Notes: generated from the letters alone by a model not told the origin. A stretch of 64,000 nt of DNA from Dugong dugon (GCA_030035585.1 CM057469.1:18904501-18968500); one strand, 5' to 3'; counted from the stretch's first letter, positions 1 to 11,117 are shown. Translations and numbers: made by a program.

Positions 1-239
1 TGCATACCAAGTGTCAAGTTAGTATCAGTAATTATTACTACAAAAGGTAGTAATAACGTCTTTGCAGACATTTAACTGCAAAATACCAATATGGCCAAGA
101 ATTAGAATGGTCAGTGAAACCTTGGGGGAATGGTGAAGTAGAAGGCAGGAGAAATGCATAAATTCCTATCAGAATCTGTACTTTTACAGATAAACTCATG
201 GACATTAAAAATATATATAGTGTATTTTTTTCATTTTAA

Positions 240-612
240 AAGTAGTAACCATTCTTTGTAACAGATCTGAGAAATAGTGAAGAAAAAAAAGAATAAAAAA
301 TCATAATCTTACCATCCTAAGATAGTTACTCTTAACAGTTTCTTCCTTTTCTCAAGATAGGTAAGAAAAAACTGCACATAACATTTTTCTACTCTTTAAC
401 ATTTAATATTACGACATAAACATAATTTTAATGTCTGAATAATATTCCACTGACATTTTTGTAAATAAAGCTTTTTCCATTTTCGCATGATTTGTTTGAA
501 TGGATTCCTAGAAATGAAATTACTGAGTCCATACATATGTAAGTGTTAAGGCTCTTGACATATACTGCAAACCGCTTTCCAGAAAGAACTATCAATTTAT
601 ACTCTCCTAGGT
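240..612 (-). mobile_element. Ancient L1 ORF2/3' fragment
   Basis: Read on the minus strand, this stretch resembles the end of L1 ORF2. It includes the equivalents of 'caatggaatattattcag' and of the 'ccagtaatttcatttctagg' segment seen in better-preserved L1 copies here. It is heavily diverged with no open frame, and the 5' boundary is uncertain. Confidence 0.5.
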
Positions 613-620
613 AATATGTG

Positions 621-760
621 GGATCCCTGGTGGGACAGTGGTTAAGAGCTCAAACCAAAAGATTGGCAGTTCAAATCCACCAGCTGCTCTTTGGAAACCC
701 TATGGGGCTGTTGTACTCTCTCCTATAGGATCGCTATGAGTCAGTCAAGCTTTAGGAAAA
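621..760 (+). mobile_element. AfroSINE, short form
   Basis: The tRNA-like head (ccctggtgg...cagtggttaag as A box, agttcaaatccaccagc as B box) is followed by the body 'ggaaaccctatggggc' and the RTE-type tail 'atcgctatgagtcag'. The tail is shortened after 'gagtcag'. It lies only about 45 bp upstream of a younger L1 insertion. Confidence 0.9.
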
Positions 761-804
761 ATAACAGCAATTATATTTTTAATTTCTCAGAAATGGTATG
801 TTCA

Positions 805-1259
805 ATCCCTGATGGAAAAGGAGAAAAGTGGGGTGTAGAACTCAAATTCTAGCAAAAAGACGAGACTTAATGGTCCGACTGAGACTGCCGGAACGGCAGA
901 AGATATGGCCCCCAGACTCTCTGTTAACCCAGAACTAAAACCATTCCCGAAGCCAACTCTTTAGACAAAGATTAGACTGGACTATGAGACACAAAATGAT
1001 ACTCGTAAAGAGTGTGCTTCTTAGTCCAATCAGACAGACGAGACTAAATGGGCAGCACCTGTCCAGAGGCAAGATGAGAAGGCAGAAAGGGACAGGAGCT
1101 GGTTGAGTGGACACAGGGAATTCAGGGAGAAAAGGAGGAGTGTGCTGTCACATTATAGGGATAGCAACTAGGGGCACATAACAATGTGTGTATAAATTTT
1201 TGTATGAGAAACTAAATCAAGCTATAAACTTTATTTAAAGCACAATAAAAAAGAAAGAA
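805..1259 (+). mobile_element. L1 3'UTR-only insertion with target-site duplication
   Basis: This copy contains only the distal part of the afrotherian-type L1 3'UTR ('aactcaaattctag', 'ctaaaaccattcccgaagcc', '...aaagcacaataaaaaag'). It ends in a short A-rich tail. A perfect 16-bp direct repeat flanks it at 789-804 and 1260-1275 (agaaatggtatgttca), the expected footprint of target-primed reverse transcription. The intact duplication suggests a fairly recent insertion. Confidence 0.92.
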
Positions 1260-1414
1260 AGAAATGGTATGTTCAGCAGGTGTTCTAGAAAATGTTACTT
1301 TTTATAGAGTGTCCATTTAAGGAAAAATATGTGGAAATAAGCACTTTTACTGATTTGGTCAGGTGGTGAGAGGATACCAGAAATACTAGTTACAAGCACA
1401 TTTTTATAACAGAA

Positions 1415-1648
1415 AACCAAAAAAAATAAAAAATAAAAAATCCATACCCATTGCCATTGAGTTGATTCCAATTCATGGTGACCTCATGTGTTACAGAGCA
1501 GAACTGTGTTCTATAGAGTTTTCTCCGCTGTAAACTTTACAGAAGCAGATCGCCAGGCCTTTCTTCCATGGCACTCCTGGGTGGGTTCAAACTGCCAACC
1601 TTTCGGTTAGTAGCCGAGCGCAAAACTCTTGTGCCACCCAGTCACCCA
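1415..1648 (-). mobile_element. AfroSINE, long form
   Basis: The A-rich 3' tail lies on the left, followed by 'cattgccattgagttgattc' (tail complement). An extra middle segment ('gctgtaaactttacagaagcag') is absent from short copies. The tRNA-like head complement (gggttcaaactgccaacc...gtgccacccag) is at the right end. Confidence 0.88.
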
Positions 1649-1712
1649 CTGCAATATATGCCTCATTTCAGACTGTCTTGTATGTTTTTAAATATATTGT
1701 GTACTGGCCGAA

Positions 1713-1918
1713 GGCGTCCCTGGGTGGTGTAAATGGTTAAGTGCTCAACTACTAGCCAAAAGATTGGTAGTTTGAGCCCATCCAGAAGAGCCTGAAGACA
1801 GGTCTGGTGCTCTGCTTCTGGAAGGTCACAGCCTTGAAAACCCTATGGAGCAGTTCTACTCTGCACGCATGGGGTCGCCATGAGTCAGAATCAACTCAGT
1901 GGAAGTTAACAACAACCA
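1713..1918 (+). mobile_element. AfroSINE, long form
   Basis: The head 'gtccctgggtggtgtaaatg' with a diverged B box is followed by a long-form middle segment ('ggtctggtgctctgcttctgg', 'cagccttgaaaaccctatgg'). It ends in 'gggtcgccatgagtcagaat' plus (AAC)n. The middle segment resembles RTE sequence found at about 49.97 kb. Confidence 0.88.
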
Positions 1919-2089
1919 CACACAGACTGAAGGTTTACTTATATTGATAAATTACGGATTTTATCAGCATTTTTTAAGATTGTTAACAAGCAGGAACATT
2001 TTTCATTTATTGCATATCCTCCATTCCTTGTACATTCTTATGGGTGTTTATTAGATACTAATTCTTAGGTGTGCTTTTTAAAATGACAT

Positions 2090-3024
2090 CCAGTGTCAAC
2101 TTGGTCAATTTTTTTTCATTTCCTTAAGAAATAGTTAAAAATAATATAAAGCCAAATTGTACTACACTGCAGTTTCAGAAAAGAAACTAAAAAGCATGAG
2201 GAAAAATTCAAGCGTTCGCTCCTATACATCTAGCTATGTGACATGTAGCTAAAAAAGAGACTGCAAGGTGGGACAGGCTCCAGATCATTAAGGGTATATA
2301 TTTTTTTTGTAAGACACGTTAAAGGAGTTTGGATTTTATCCTAAGGGCAGTAGATAGCAATTGATGATTTATAAAGTAAGGGGTATCTGGCGAGATTTAT
2401 AATCAAGGAAGATCACTCTTGCTACTATGAGGTTAACTCAGTTGGAGGACAGCAAGGCTGAACACAAAGAGACCATTAGGAGACTGATACAATGATCCAG
2501 AGAAGAAATGATAAATGCATGCTCACTGCAGCCTATGCTTCCCCATAAGACTGTAATTGCTTGACTGTCTCCTCCATTAGAGTGTAAGATCAGTAAAGTC
2601 AGAGGCCTTATCTGTTCTCATCACTCTCTATCCTCAGGCCCTAGCACAAAGCCAACTACATAGCAGTACTTAATGTTCAATAAAATTTGTTATATGAATG
2701 ATTAAATAATGAAAAAATGAATTAAGAAACTACATAGATGTTAAAGTTAATGCATACACCCAATAAACACTGCCCATTAAAGCTCAGACAAGCTTCTAGC
2801 TTCATTCTCCCAAGCACCTGTAACTACAGACAAACACCAACCTATCTAGTCACATGTGAGAACATAAATAAACACAGCAATTACATAATTCTTGAGCAGA
2901 AAGAATGAAGAAGGTGGTAGGGAAGAAACAGTAGCTCAAATAATTTCAGATGGTGTTACCAGAATAAGTTAGTTGCTATCTGGAGACGGAGTGAGCAGAG
3001 TAAAGGAGAGGCCATGTTTGTTTC
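2090..3024. other. Mostly unassigned, with an L2 3' end
   Basis: Most of this AT-rich stretch matches nothing recognised. About 2560-2710 reads like an L2 LINE 3' end (plus strand): 'gagtgtaagatcagtaaagt ... cctagcacaaagcc ... cttaatgttcaataaa'. No coding frame or promoter signal is visible. Confidence 0.45.
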
Positions 3025-3335
3025 AATCATTCATTTACTCACAAAATTAACAAATATTTATTGAGCACCCATTATATGCCAGGCACTGTGCTCTTCAAGA
3101 CATTTATAAATAATATGGTCCATATGCTTTAGACTCACTGTTTGAGTTCAGATCCCCATTTAACAATTGGGATCATATGTGACCTTGGGCAAATTACTTA
3201 GCCTCTTTGTGCCCTGGTATCCCGTCTGTAAAATGAAGCTAACTATAGTTACTTATCTCATAGGGTCGCTGTGGGCATTAAATAATATACGTAAAGTGCC
3301 TGGCACATTGAAAGCATCTAAAAACATAAACTATC
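3025..3335 (+). mobile_element. L2-like segment plus MIR SINE
   Basis: Position 3030-3110 has the 'tattgagcacccattatatgccaggcactgtgct' type motif of L2/MIR3. From about 3135 a MIR follows with its recognisable core: 'gtgaccttgggcaaattactta', 'tctgtaaaatgaagc', and 'agtgcctggcac'. The 75-residue open frame here is a chance frame within the MIR. Confidence 0.78.
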
Positions 3336-3524
3336 ATTATAATCCTATATTGAGAATTTGTAACCTTGGGGATTGCCTTTACTTTATATCTTAAAATGTG
3401 AGAAAGGGCACATTAGGTTCATTTCTAGGAAAGACGTAGGGAATAGGTTTGAATAAATAAATACATATGTAACATATACTAGACACAAGATTAGGTGTTT
3501 GATACAATGATTCTATTTTAAAAC

Positions 3525-3860
3525 TAGTATTCTGGAGTCAGATAAAAGTGATTTTAATCCCCCAAGCACGTACTAGCCTCAACAAATTACCAACCTCACT
3601 ATGACTCGGTTTCCCCAGGTATAAAGTAGGGGTAATAATAATAGCTGTCTTAAAGGGCTGCTGTGAGAATTAAAGGGAACAATGTATACAGAGACTTTGG
3701 CACACAGAAGTGCTCATTAGATGTTAGCTGCTATGATTACTTCTCACAAAACTCATCAGGATTAGGCACTGATATCCTTATCTAAGGTCAGGTTGTTAAG
3801 GCTCAGAAAGTTAAACAAATGACTTGAGGACAAATATCTAATAAACAGCAAATTGAAGAT
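3525..3860 (+). mobile_element. MIR plus MIR3/L2-like remnant
   Basis: A second MIR (3525-3745) shows 'attctggagtcagat', 'gactcggtttccccaggtat' and 'gctgctgtgagaattaaa'. The following 115 bp contain 'ggctcagaaagttaaacaaatgacttg', the MIR3/L2 style of core. Both are old and diverged. Confidence 0.65.
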
Positions 3861-5043
3861 TCAAGCCCAAATCTATATGGATTTAAAGATAATATTTATT
3901 TTACCCACATTATACTGCTTCTCTTATTGCTTTTCTAAAATCACTATTATAAATAAATAATACCATATGATACAGTTGGTATTTCAGATTGATATATCTG
4001 CAATTCTTGGTAATAGTAAGCTTTGAATCTTCAAAATGTTTACATTCACAAGTTTAATAATATTTATGCATACTAGTAAAAGCAAGGCACAAACCAATTA
4101 CTAATTTTACATTATGTATATGGCACACAATGAAACAAGACTCAGGGGTCCTACTTTTTTGTTTCCTACTGAAGATACTTGCTCCAGTTTTACAGCATAT
4201 TTTTAATATGTTCCCACCATAGGATCTTAAAATATATAGGTCATGCAATTATACTAAAGTAGGAATTCTAACCAGACATGGAGGTTTATAAGTCTTATGT
4301 TTCTGCTTATCCAGCTTCAGGAAACATTACATAATAACAACAAAAACAGTAGAAACCTGACCCAAAATTTTAAAGAACAGAATTAGGTTGATCTTCATTC
4401 TTCATAGAGGCAACTTAGAGAAATGAATTAGAGAGTAATAAAGCAGTTAAAAAAAAAAAAAAAAAAAAGTGAAAAGAAAGATAAAATGGGGGGCACACAG
4501 CTTGAATAAAAAACACAGAAAATGGAGGGAGGGGGATACATAAAATATATAAAAGAGAGTTAGCACTTTTTTATTCTAGTAAAATAAAACCATTTGGGAG
4601 ATTCTTATACGACAATAATCAAATCCAAAAGTCAGCTTGAATCCTTGCATAACTTTAAATTCTAATATGTCATGATAAACTAAATTCCCCATGATATATT
4701 AATCATTCCCTCAGTATAATTTATTTTCAAGATATAAACAACTACAAATATATAAATTATTACAAAAACATTTTATGAATTTAATGCATTAACCATCTAC
4801 TCTCAAAGTCTTAATATTTTAACTTCATGTTATAGACTTACCCAATTTGTTTAGCTTTAAATGCTTTCTCACTCAAGGCCAGTCCTATTTTTCTACTACA
4901 TATCTCATTTCCTCAAACTCAACCTATCCAAAAATCAAACTAATTTTTCATCAGATCCTTCATTCACCTTCAGATGGAGGTATTTTTTGAATTGTATGTG
5001 GGCCAGCTGCTCAAACCACCAGTCCTAAAACAGGCAAATCCAT
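3861..5043. other. AT-rich DNA without recognised gene
   Basis: No assignable gene or repeat apart from a 20-bp A tract at 4449-4468, possibly the tail of an eroded retrocopy. Short open frames here have repeat-free but chance-like composition. Confidence 0.5.
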
Positions 5044-5471
5044 TGTATTAGTTTCCCAGAGCTGTGGTAACAAAATACAACAAATAGAGTGGCTTATAAG
5101 AATGGAAATTTATTCTCTCACAGTTCTAAAGACTAGTAGCCCAAATTCAGGGTGTTAGCAGGGCCATGCTCTCTCTGAAGGCTGTAGGGAAAGAGCCTTT
5201 CTTGTCTCTCCAGGCTTCTGGTAATCCCAGGCGTTGCTTGGTATGCAGATACATCTCCACATGGATGTCTTTCCTCTGACTGTCTCTCTGTGTCTCTTCT
5301 CTTTTATAAGGACACCACTTAGACTGGATCAGCGACCATTCTACCCTGTTTGATCTCATGTTAACTGATAACATATTCAAAGACCCTATTCCCAAACAAG
5401 GTCATGTTCATAAGTACTGGGGGTTAGAACTTCAACATATCTTTTTGGGGGACACAGTTCAATCCATAACA
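5044..5471 (+). mobile_element. Ancient LTR-like interspersed repeat
   Basis: This copy starts 'gtattagtttcccagagctg' and ends 'gggggacacagttcaatccataac'. Related copies occur at 27.6-28.1 kb and 60.4-61.35 kb. The family is widespread in mammals (a 'gtttcctggtgctgctgtaac' start and a 'gggggacacaattcaa' end). I do not assign a database name. The ORFs of 82 and 61 residues here are repeat shadows. Confidence 0.7.
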
Positions 5472-5587
5472 TCCACTAACAATATTTTGTTGACTGATTG
5501 CTCCATGACTCCAATTTTCTATTCCTTTATCTCCCATCCTTAAATCCCAGGTATTTTTATTTTATATCAAAATCTAATGAAGCATGT

Positions 5588-6046
5588 CTTATACCATATA
5601 TAAAAATTAACTCAAAATGGATCAACATAAGGACAAAAACATAAAACTCTTAGAAGAAACATAGGGTAAAACTTCAAGATCTAGTAACTGACAATGGATT
5701 CTTAGATATGACACTAAGAAGCATAAGCAACAAAATACAAACTAGAAAAACTGGATTTCATCACAATTAAAAACTGTTGTGCATCAAAAGATTTGAACAA
5801 GAAAATGAAGACACAACCTACAGAATGGGAGAACATATCTGGGAATCATATATCTGGTAAGGGTTTGATATACAGAATATATAAAGAACTCCTACAATGC
5901 AACAGCAAAAAGATAACCCAATTGAAAAATGGGCAAAGGGCTTGAATAGACATTTCTTCAAAGAAGATATACAAATGGCCAATAAGCACATGAAAAGATG
6001 CTCAAAGTCATTAGCTATTAGAGAAATGCAAATCAAAACCACAATG
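5588..6046 (+). pseudogene. Older L1 ORF2 fragment
   Basis: The sequence reads as the late ORF2 segment of L1 ('aaaattaactcaaaatggatc', 'gaaaaatgggcaaagggcttg', 'ggccaataagcacatgaaaag', 'aaatgcaaatcaaaaccacaatga'). Frames are broken. At about 6047 it is interrupted by a second, younger L1 that repeats the same ORF2 segment, so this is two nested copies rather than one. Confidence 0.85.
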
Positions 6047-6365
6047 ACATGAACAGACATTTCACCAAAGAAGACATTTAAGCGGCCAACAAACATGAAA
6101 AGATGCTCGCGATAATTAGCCATTAGAGAGATGTAAATCAAAACTACAATGAGATACCATCTCACCCCTGCAAAAACAGCACTGATTAAAAAAACAGAAA
6201 ACAACAAATGCTGGTGAAGATGTGTGGAGACTGGAACACTTATCTACTGCTGGTGGGATTGTAAAATGGCACAACCACTATGGAAAACGGTATAGTGCTT
6301 CCTCAAAAAGCTAGAAATAGAAATACCTGGTGATCCAGCAATACTACTCCTAGGTATATACCCAA

Positions 6366-6402
6366 AAAACCAAAAACCAAACCTACTGCCATTGATTCCA
6401 TT
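6366..6402 (-). mobile_element. AfroSINE 3'-tail scrap
   Basis: About 35 bp ('aaaaccaaaccta' then 'ctgccattgattcca') match the minus-strand tail end of AfroSINE. Head and body are absent. It sits directly beside the left arm of the foldback at 6423-6515. Confidence 0.55.
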
Positions 6403-6422
6403 CTACCTCTCCCATCACCATA

Positions 6423-6515
6423 GGTGTGTATATGTCTGCTCATGTCTCTTTTACTAGATCTCTAGGGACACCCTAGAGATCTAACAAAAGGGACACAGAC
6501 AGACATATACACACC
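6423..6515. repeat. 45-bp-arm imperfect inverted repeat
   Basis: Left arm 6423-6467 and right arm 6471-6515 pair with a 3-nt loop (aca). 38 of 45 positions match, and all seven mismatches are transitions. The outer 16 bp and the inner 13 bp pair perfectly. The right arm is the ordinary L1 ORF2 sequence at this point; the left arm is an inverted copy of it. Confidence 0.9.
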
Positions 6516-6880
6516 CACGTTCATTGCAGCATTATTCATCACAACAGCAAAAAGATGGAAACAACCTAAGCGCTCATCAATGGATGAATGAATAAACAAA
6601 ATGTAGTATATACACACAATGGTGTACTATGCAGCCAGAAAGAATAATGATGAGTCCCTGAAATATCTTCTAACATAGATGAATCTGGAGGACATTATTA
6701 CTGACTGAAATAAGTCAATCACAAGAGGACAAATATTGTATGGTCTCACTTTTATAGGACAAGAATATATATATACATATATATACATATATATATATAG
6801 ATAGATAGAGACCAACGCTCATTGGTGGTTACCACGTATGGGTGAGGAGTGGGAAGAGGGGGAAGCACTCTCAAGATAGT

Positions 6881-7040
6881 AAACCAAACTCGTTGCCGTC
6901 CAGTCAATTCTGACTCATAGTGACCCTATAGGACAGAGTAGAACTGCCCTGTAGGGTTTCCAAAGAGCGGCTGGTGGATTCGAAATGCCGACCTTTTCGG
7001 TTAGCAGCTGAGCTCTTAACCACTGTACCATCAGGGCTCC
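6881..7040 (-). mobile_element. AfroSINE, short form
   Basis: A nearly complete copy runs from 'aaaccaaactcgttgccgtc' to 'taccatcagggctcc'. B-box complement: 'ggtggattcgaaatgccgacc'. It separates the younger L1 on its left from older L1 sequence on its right. The 107-residue minus-strand frame overlapping it is a repeat shadow. Confidence 0.93.
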
Positions 7041-7845
7041 TCACTGTTATTTCTGGTGATAGGGAAGGTAGCATCAGATGTGGGTGAAGTGCACACGGTT
7101 TGACCAAGGTAAATGACATCACTAAGAAGTGTACAAGAAAAAAGGACATTTTTTGGTAAAGTGTTGAGGATGTGGAGAAATTGGAACTGTTATCCACTGC
7201 TGGTGGGAATGTAAAAGGTGCAGGCACTGTGGATAAGAGTTTGGCAGTTCCTCAGAAAGTTAAACATAGAATCACCATATAGTCCAGCAATTCCACTCCT
7301 AGGTATATGCCCAAAAGACTTGAAAGCAAGGACTCAAAAAGGCATTTGTACAATGTTTGTCAACGCATTATTCACAACAGCCAAAAGGTTGAAACAACCC
7401 AAGAGTCCATCAACAGATGACTGGGTAAACAAAATGTGGTATACACATACGATGGAAAATTATTCAGCCATAAAAAGAAATGAAATTCTGATACATGCTC
7501 TCACATGGATGAACCCTGAAAACATTATACTGAGTGAAATACATCAGATGCCAAAGTACAAATATTGTATGATCCTGTGTTTACAAAATATCTAGAATAG
7601 GAAAATCAATAGAGACAAAAGCTTATTAGTGGTTACCAGGGGCAGGGTGGAGGGGAATGAGGAGTTCCTGCTTAAGAGGTACTAAGTTTCTGTGTAAGGT
7701 GATGAAAAACATTTGGAAATGGATAGTGATGATGGTTGCATAATACCGTAAAAGCAAGCAATTAATGTCACTGAATTGTACACTTAAAAATGGCTGAAAT
7801 GGCAAATGATCTGTTATATATATTTATCACAATATTTTTTTTTAA
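7041..7845 (+). pseudogene. Older L1 ORF2 C-terminus and 3' end
   Basis: The open stretch at 7218-7595 translates to recognisable L1 ORF2p C-terminal sequence (SPAIPLLGICPKD, ALFTTAKR, YTHTMENYSAIKRNE, ALTWMNPENIILSEI). It lacks everything upstream in frame. A 3'UTR follows with 'actgaattgtacacttaaaaatgg'. This is probably the continuation of the older L1 at 5588-6046, split by the younger L1 and the SINE. Confidence 0.88.
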
Positions 7846-7965
7846 TCTGAGAAAGAACCATCCTTGTAAATAACATTCAATTAATATTTACTGAATGAAA
7901 GATGACCTTGGAAAAGACATAGGGTAATGGGGGTGGAAGCTGTGTAAGAAGGAGGCAATAATGAA

Positions 7966-8132
7966 AACACACAAACAAACCCATTGCCGTTGAGTCGATT
8001 CCGACTCATAGAGACCCTATAGGATGGAGTAGAACTGCCCCATCGGGTATCCAAGGAGTGCCTGGTGGATCTGAATTGCCGACCTTTTGGTTAGCAGCTG
8101 TAGCTCTTAACCACTACACCACCAGGGTTTCC
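7966..8132 (-). mobile_element. AfroSINE, short form
   Basis: (CAAA)n tail, then 'cccattgccgttgagtcgat', through to 'acaccaccagggtttcc'. The subfamily marker 'agcagctgtagctcttaacc' (an extra t in the head) is shared with the copy at 51.23 kb. Possible imperfect duplication: 'aatgaaaa' left, 'aatgaagaaaa' right. Confidence 0.93.
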
Positions 8133-8384
8133 AATGAAGAAAAGGAGACATAAATATTTCTTGAACTGATTGAAACGTGGCATTAAGTATGGTTGTTTCT
8201 TTCAAGAATTTAGCTAGCAAAAAGATGAAATTCACACTCCTGAAGGGATGACAGGACCAAGAGAAAATATTTAGGAGATTTGAGAATGCTTGTGTGCAAA
8301 AAGGAAAAAATCTATCACCGAAATGTGAAGATACAATTTCTTATTGCCTGCAATATTGTAACTTCACTTTATCTTCCACATTGT

Positions 8385-9312
8385 TGCCAAAGTGACTTAC
8401 ACAAAATACCTATCTGACTACATCACTTCCCAGCTTAAAATAATTTAGAAACTCCCCATTACCTACAGATAGAGTCTAAGACTCTTAGCAATACATACAA
8501 AGCCTCTACTACCTATTCGTCTATTCCAGCCTTGCTGTTGACACCATATGTAGTGAATTCTAAGGCTGAGGAAAGCAGTACCAGGCCAGTTGTATGATCA
8601 TCATCCAAGATCTTGTAATAAACATGTATCTATGAGCTCTGCACCTGGAAATTCTGGTTCAGTAGGTCCTGGGTTGGGCCAGGAACCTGGGGTCAAGGGA
8701 TTCTGATGAGCAGTCAAGTTTAGGAACTACCACATTAGTATAACATGGCTTTGCAGCCAGAAAGACCCAAAACAAATCCCTGTTCTACAGGCTAAATGGC
8801 CTTAAGCAAGTTACTTAGTCTAAGGGTTTCAAAGTTTTTTCTTTTCTAAAATGGTAATATCTCACTCACAGAACATTGTAGGTATTAAATTAGATAATAC
8901 TGTGTAAAATACTTAAGCATATTTATATAAACATATTCTAAGTACGTATGCAAAACCTAATAGATGTTAATTATTAATAACAATTTAACACCTAACTGCT
9001 CAAACCATCTCCACCTACCCCCCATTCCCTACCTTTGTTCATGCTCCTCTCTCTGCCTGGTACTTCCTTCTTTTTTGGTCCTGGCAGACTTCTAAGCCTT
9101 TAAGATCCTGCTCCTGCCATCTCTCCCATCAAGCCTTCACACTCATCCCACCCCTTTCCCCATCCCAGTCTTTCTTCCTTCATTTTCTAGGCTGGGCCAA
9201 GCATCTTTTCTCTGTGATCCAAAGGTCCCCTGAGCTTACCTCTCTTCATTCATTCAATAATATTTATGGAGCAGCTACTATATACTAGGCACTGAAGACA
9301 CAATGAATAACA
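8385..9312 (+). mobile_element. L2 LINE remnant with MER5-like and MIR insertions
   Basis: L2-type sequence (8385-8550, 'gactacatcacttcccagc', 'acagatagagtctaagactc') resumes at about 9000-9310 ('cagcccctacc'-type motifs, 'aatatttatggagcagctac'). Between them are a MER5-like piece (8560-8740, 'aaattctggttcagtaggtcc' ... 'gattctgatgagcagtcaag') and a MIR (8745-8970, 'aatggccttaagcaagttac'). All are old. Confidence 0.65.
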
Positions 9313-9369
9313 AAACAGACATGTGCTGATGTTCTGAGAATCAGATATTAAACAAATTACACAAATAAC

Positions 9370-10052
9370 GATTGCAATTAAATTATCACACCGCAATCAA
9401 TCATTTGTATCTGATGGAACTGCTGTCAATAAGTTGTATACCTGTAAAAATGTCGAATTGGCAAAAGTTGTGTGATAGATATATTTTAATAACAACGAAA
9501 AAAAAAGAGCAGCTGCTGAAGCTGCTTATGTACAACCAAACACCTCATGGGATTCGGTTCCTTAGTTTGAAGGTTTAGGGTCATGGTTTCATGGGACATC
9601 CCAGTTATTTTGCCTAATACCATGTTGAGTACTTTTGTTCTATCTCCTAGTTCACTGCATAGTGCCTGGGGTCTTAAAAGCTTGTAAGCAGTCATCCAGG
9701 GTACAACAATTGGTCTCTATTTGCCTGGAGCAACAGAAGAAGGAGAGTCAGGATAGGAGGAAGAAATGGAACATGGGGCTAATCGTTTACCCTGAAACCA
9801 GAAGAGCTGGGTGGTACTCAGCTACCATTACTGAACGTTTTGATCAAAGAGTATATAGAAAAAATGCTGATCAAAAGGAGGAAAATGCAGAACAGAATTT
9901 CAAATTCTCATGGACTTCAGACTTTCTAGAGCCATGGAGGTTGGATGAACCCCTGAAACAATTGCATGAGATAATCTTTAATCATTAAATTTTAAACCCA
10001 AAATATCTACTGAAGTCTCCTTAAAACCAAATAATAGTTTAGCTTAACTAAT
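9370..10052 (+). mobile_element. Older L1 3'UTR with internal A tract
   Basis: An old-type L1 3' terminus (9371-9498, 'gaattggcaaaagttgtgtga' then an A-rich tract) runs directly into 'agcagctgctgaagctgctt', a second 3'UTR block ('ctggggtcttaaaagcttgtaagcagtcatc'). The identical junction appears in inverted orientation near 36.87 kb. The 117-residue frame at 9635-9988 has no relation to a known protein and lies within UTR. Confidence 0.75.
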
Positions 10053-10068
10053 AAAGAATGTCTGCCTT

Positions 10069-10725
10069 GACTTAAAAGCCTGTAAGCAGCCATCTAAGAT
10101 ACATCTACTGGTCCCATCTCTGCTGCAGCAAAGAAGAATGAAGAAAACCAAAGACATAAGGAAAAGATTAGTCCAAAGAACTAATGGACCACAACTACCA
10201 CAACCTCTGCCAGACTGAGCCCAGAACACTAGATGGTGCCTAGCTACCACCACCAACTGCTCTGACAGGGATCACAACAGAGGGTCTCAGATAGAGCAGG
10301 AGAAAAATGTAGAACAAAATGCAAATTCACAAAAAAAAGACCAGACTTGCTGGTCTGACAGAGACTGGAGAAACTCTAAGACTATGGCCCCCAGACACCC
10401 TTTTAACTCAGTACTGAAGTCACTTCAGCCAAAGATTAGACAGGTCTATAGGGCAAACAATAACACACGAGGAACACGCTTAGTAGTTCAATCATGTATA
10501 TGAGACTAAATGGGCACACCAGCCTAAAAGCAAAGACGAGAAGGCAGGAAAGGACAGGAAAACTGGATGAATGAAAACAGGTAACCTGGGGTAAAGAGAA
10601 GAGTGTTGACACATCACAGGGGCTGGCAACCAATGTCACAAGACAACGTGTGTATTAATTGTTTAATGAGGAACTAATCTGCTCTGTAAACTTTCGCCTA
10701 AAGCACAATTACAAAAAAAAAAAAA
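10069..10725 (+). mobile_element. Younger L1 3'UTR insertion with perfect TSD
   Basis: The copy runs from 'acttaaaagcctgtaagcagcc' to '...aaagcacaattac' and an A tail. A perfect 16-bp duplication, aaagaatgtctgcctt, flanks it at 10053-10068 and 10726-10741. It splits the older L1 3'UTR. Confidence 0.93.
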
Positions 10726-10741
10726 AAAGAATGTCTGCCTT

Positions 10742-10982
10742 AAGCATTGTGCTCTTTTAGGAACTATCTATATAGGATCAAACTGACAACAGCAAAAGAT
10801 TAGATAAGAAACTTAGAGGGCAGTGAGTTTATGTTAATGGGGGGGACATTTAGGAAAAGGTGAGAATGGTTGCACAACGTGAAGAATGTAACCAATGTCA
10901 CTGAATTGTACTTGTAGAAATTGTTGAATTGGTGTATGTTCTGCTGTGTATATTCTCAACAAAATAAATTATTAAAAAAAAT
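10742..10982 (+). mobile_element. Continuation of older L1 3'UTR
   Basis: After the nested insertion the older UTR continues ('ggacatttaggaaaaggtgagaatgg', 'gtcactgaattgtacttgtag') and ends in 'aaaataaattattaaaaaaaa'. Confidence 0.7.
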
Positions 10983-11117
10983 CACTTGTATCTATCTTTT
11001 TGCCACTAATAACTAAGCTTTTCAAAAGTATATCACATTCATCTTTGCATCTCCTGCATCTAGCAGTGTCTGGCATAAAGGCAGTATTAATAAATAATCT
11101 TAACTAAAGAGGCCCTC

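Larger units (their letters stand above)
6047..6880 (+). pseudogene. Younger L1 ORF2 end inserted in older L1
   Basis: The copy restarts at 'aacagacatttcaccaaagaagac' and runs to the ORF2 C-terminal region ('ctgctggtgggattgtaaaatgg', 'ccagcaatactactcctagg', 'ttcattgcagcattattc', 'gtactatgcagcc'). The reading frame is broken by substitutions and by the foldback insertion at 6366-6470. A (TA)n/GATA stretch lies at 6767-6809. No full reverse-transcriptase domain remains. Confidence 0.8.

Noticed and set aside
9635-9988. 117-residue frame reading like a soluble protein
   Set aside because: It is within an L1 3'UTR whose inverted relative at 36.5 kb does not keep the frame.
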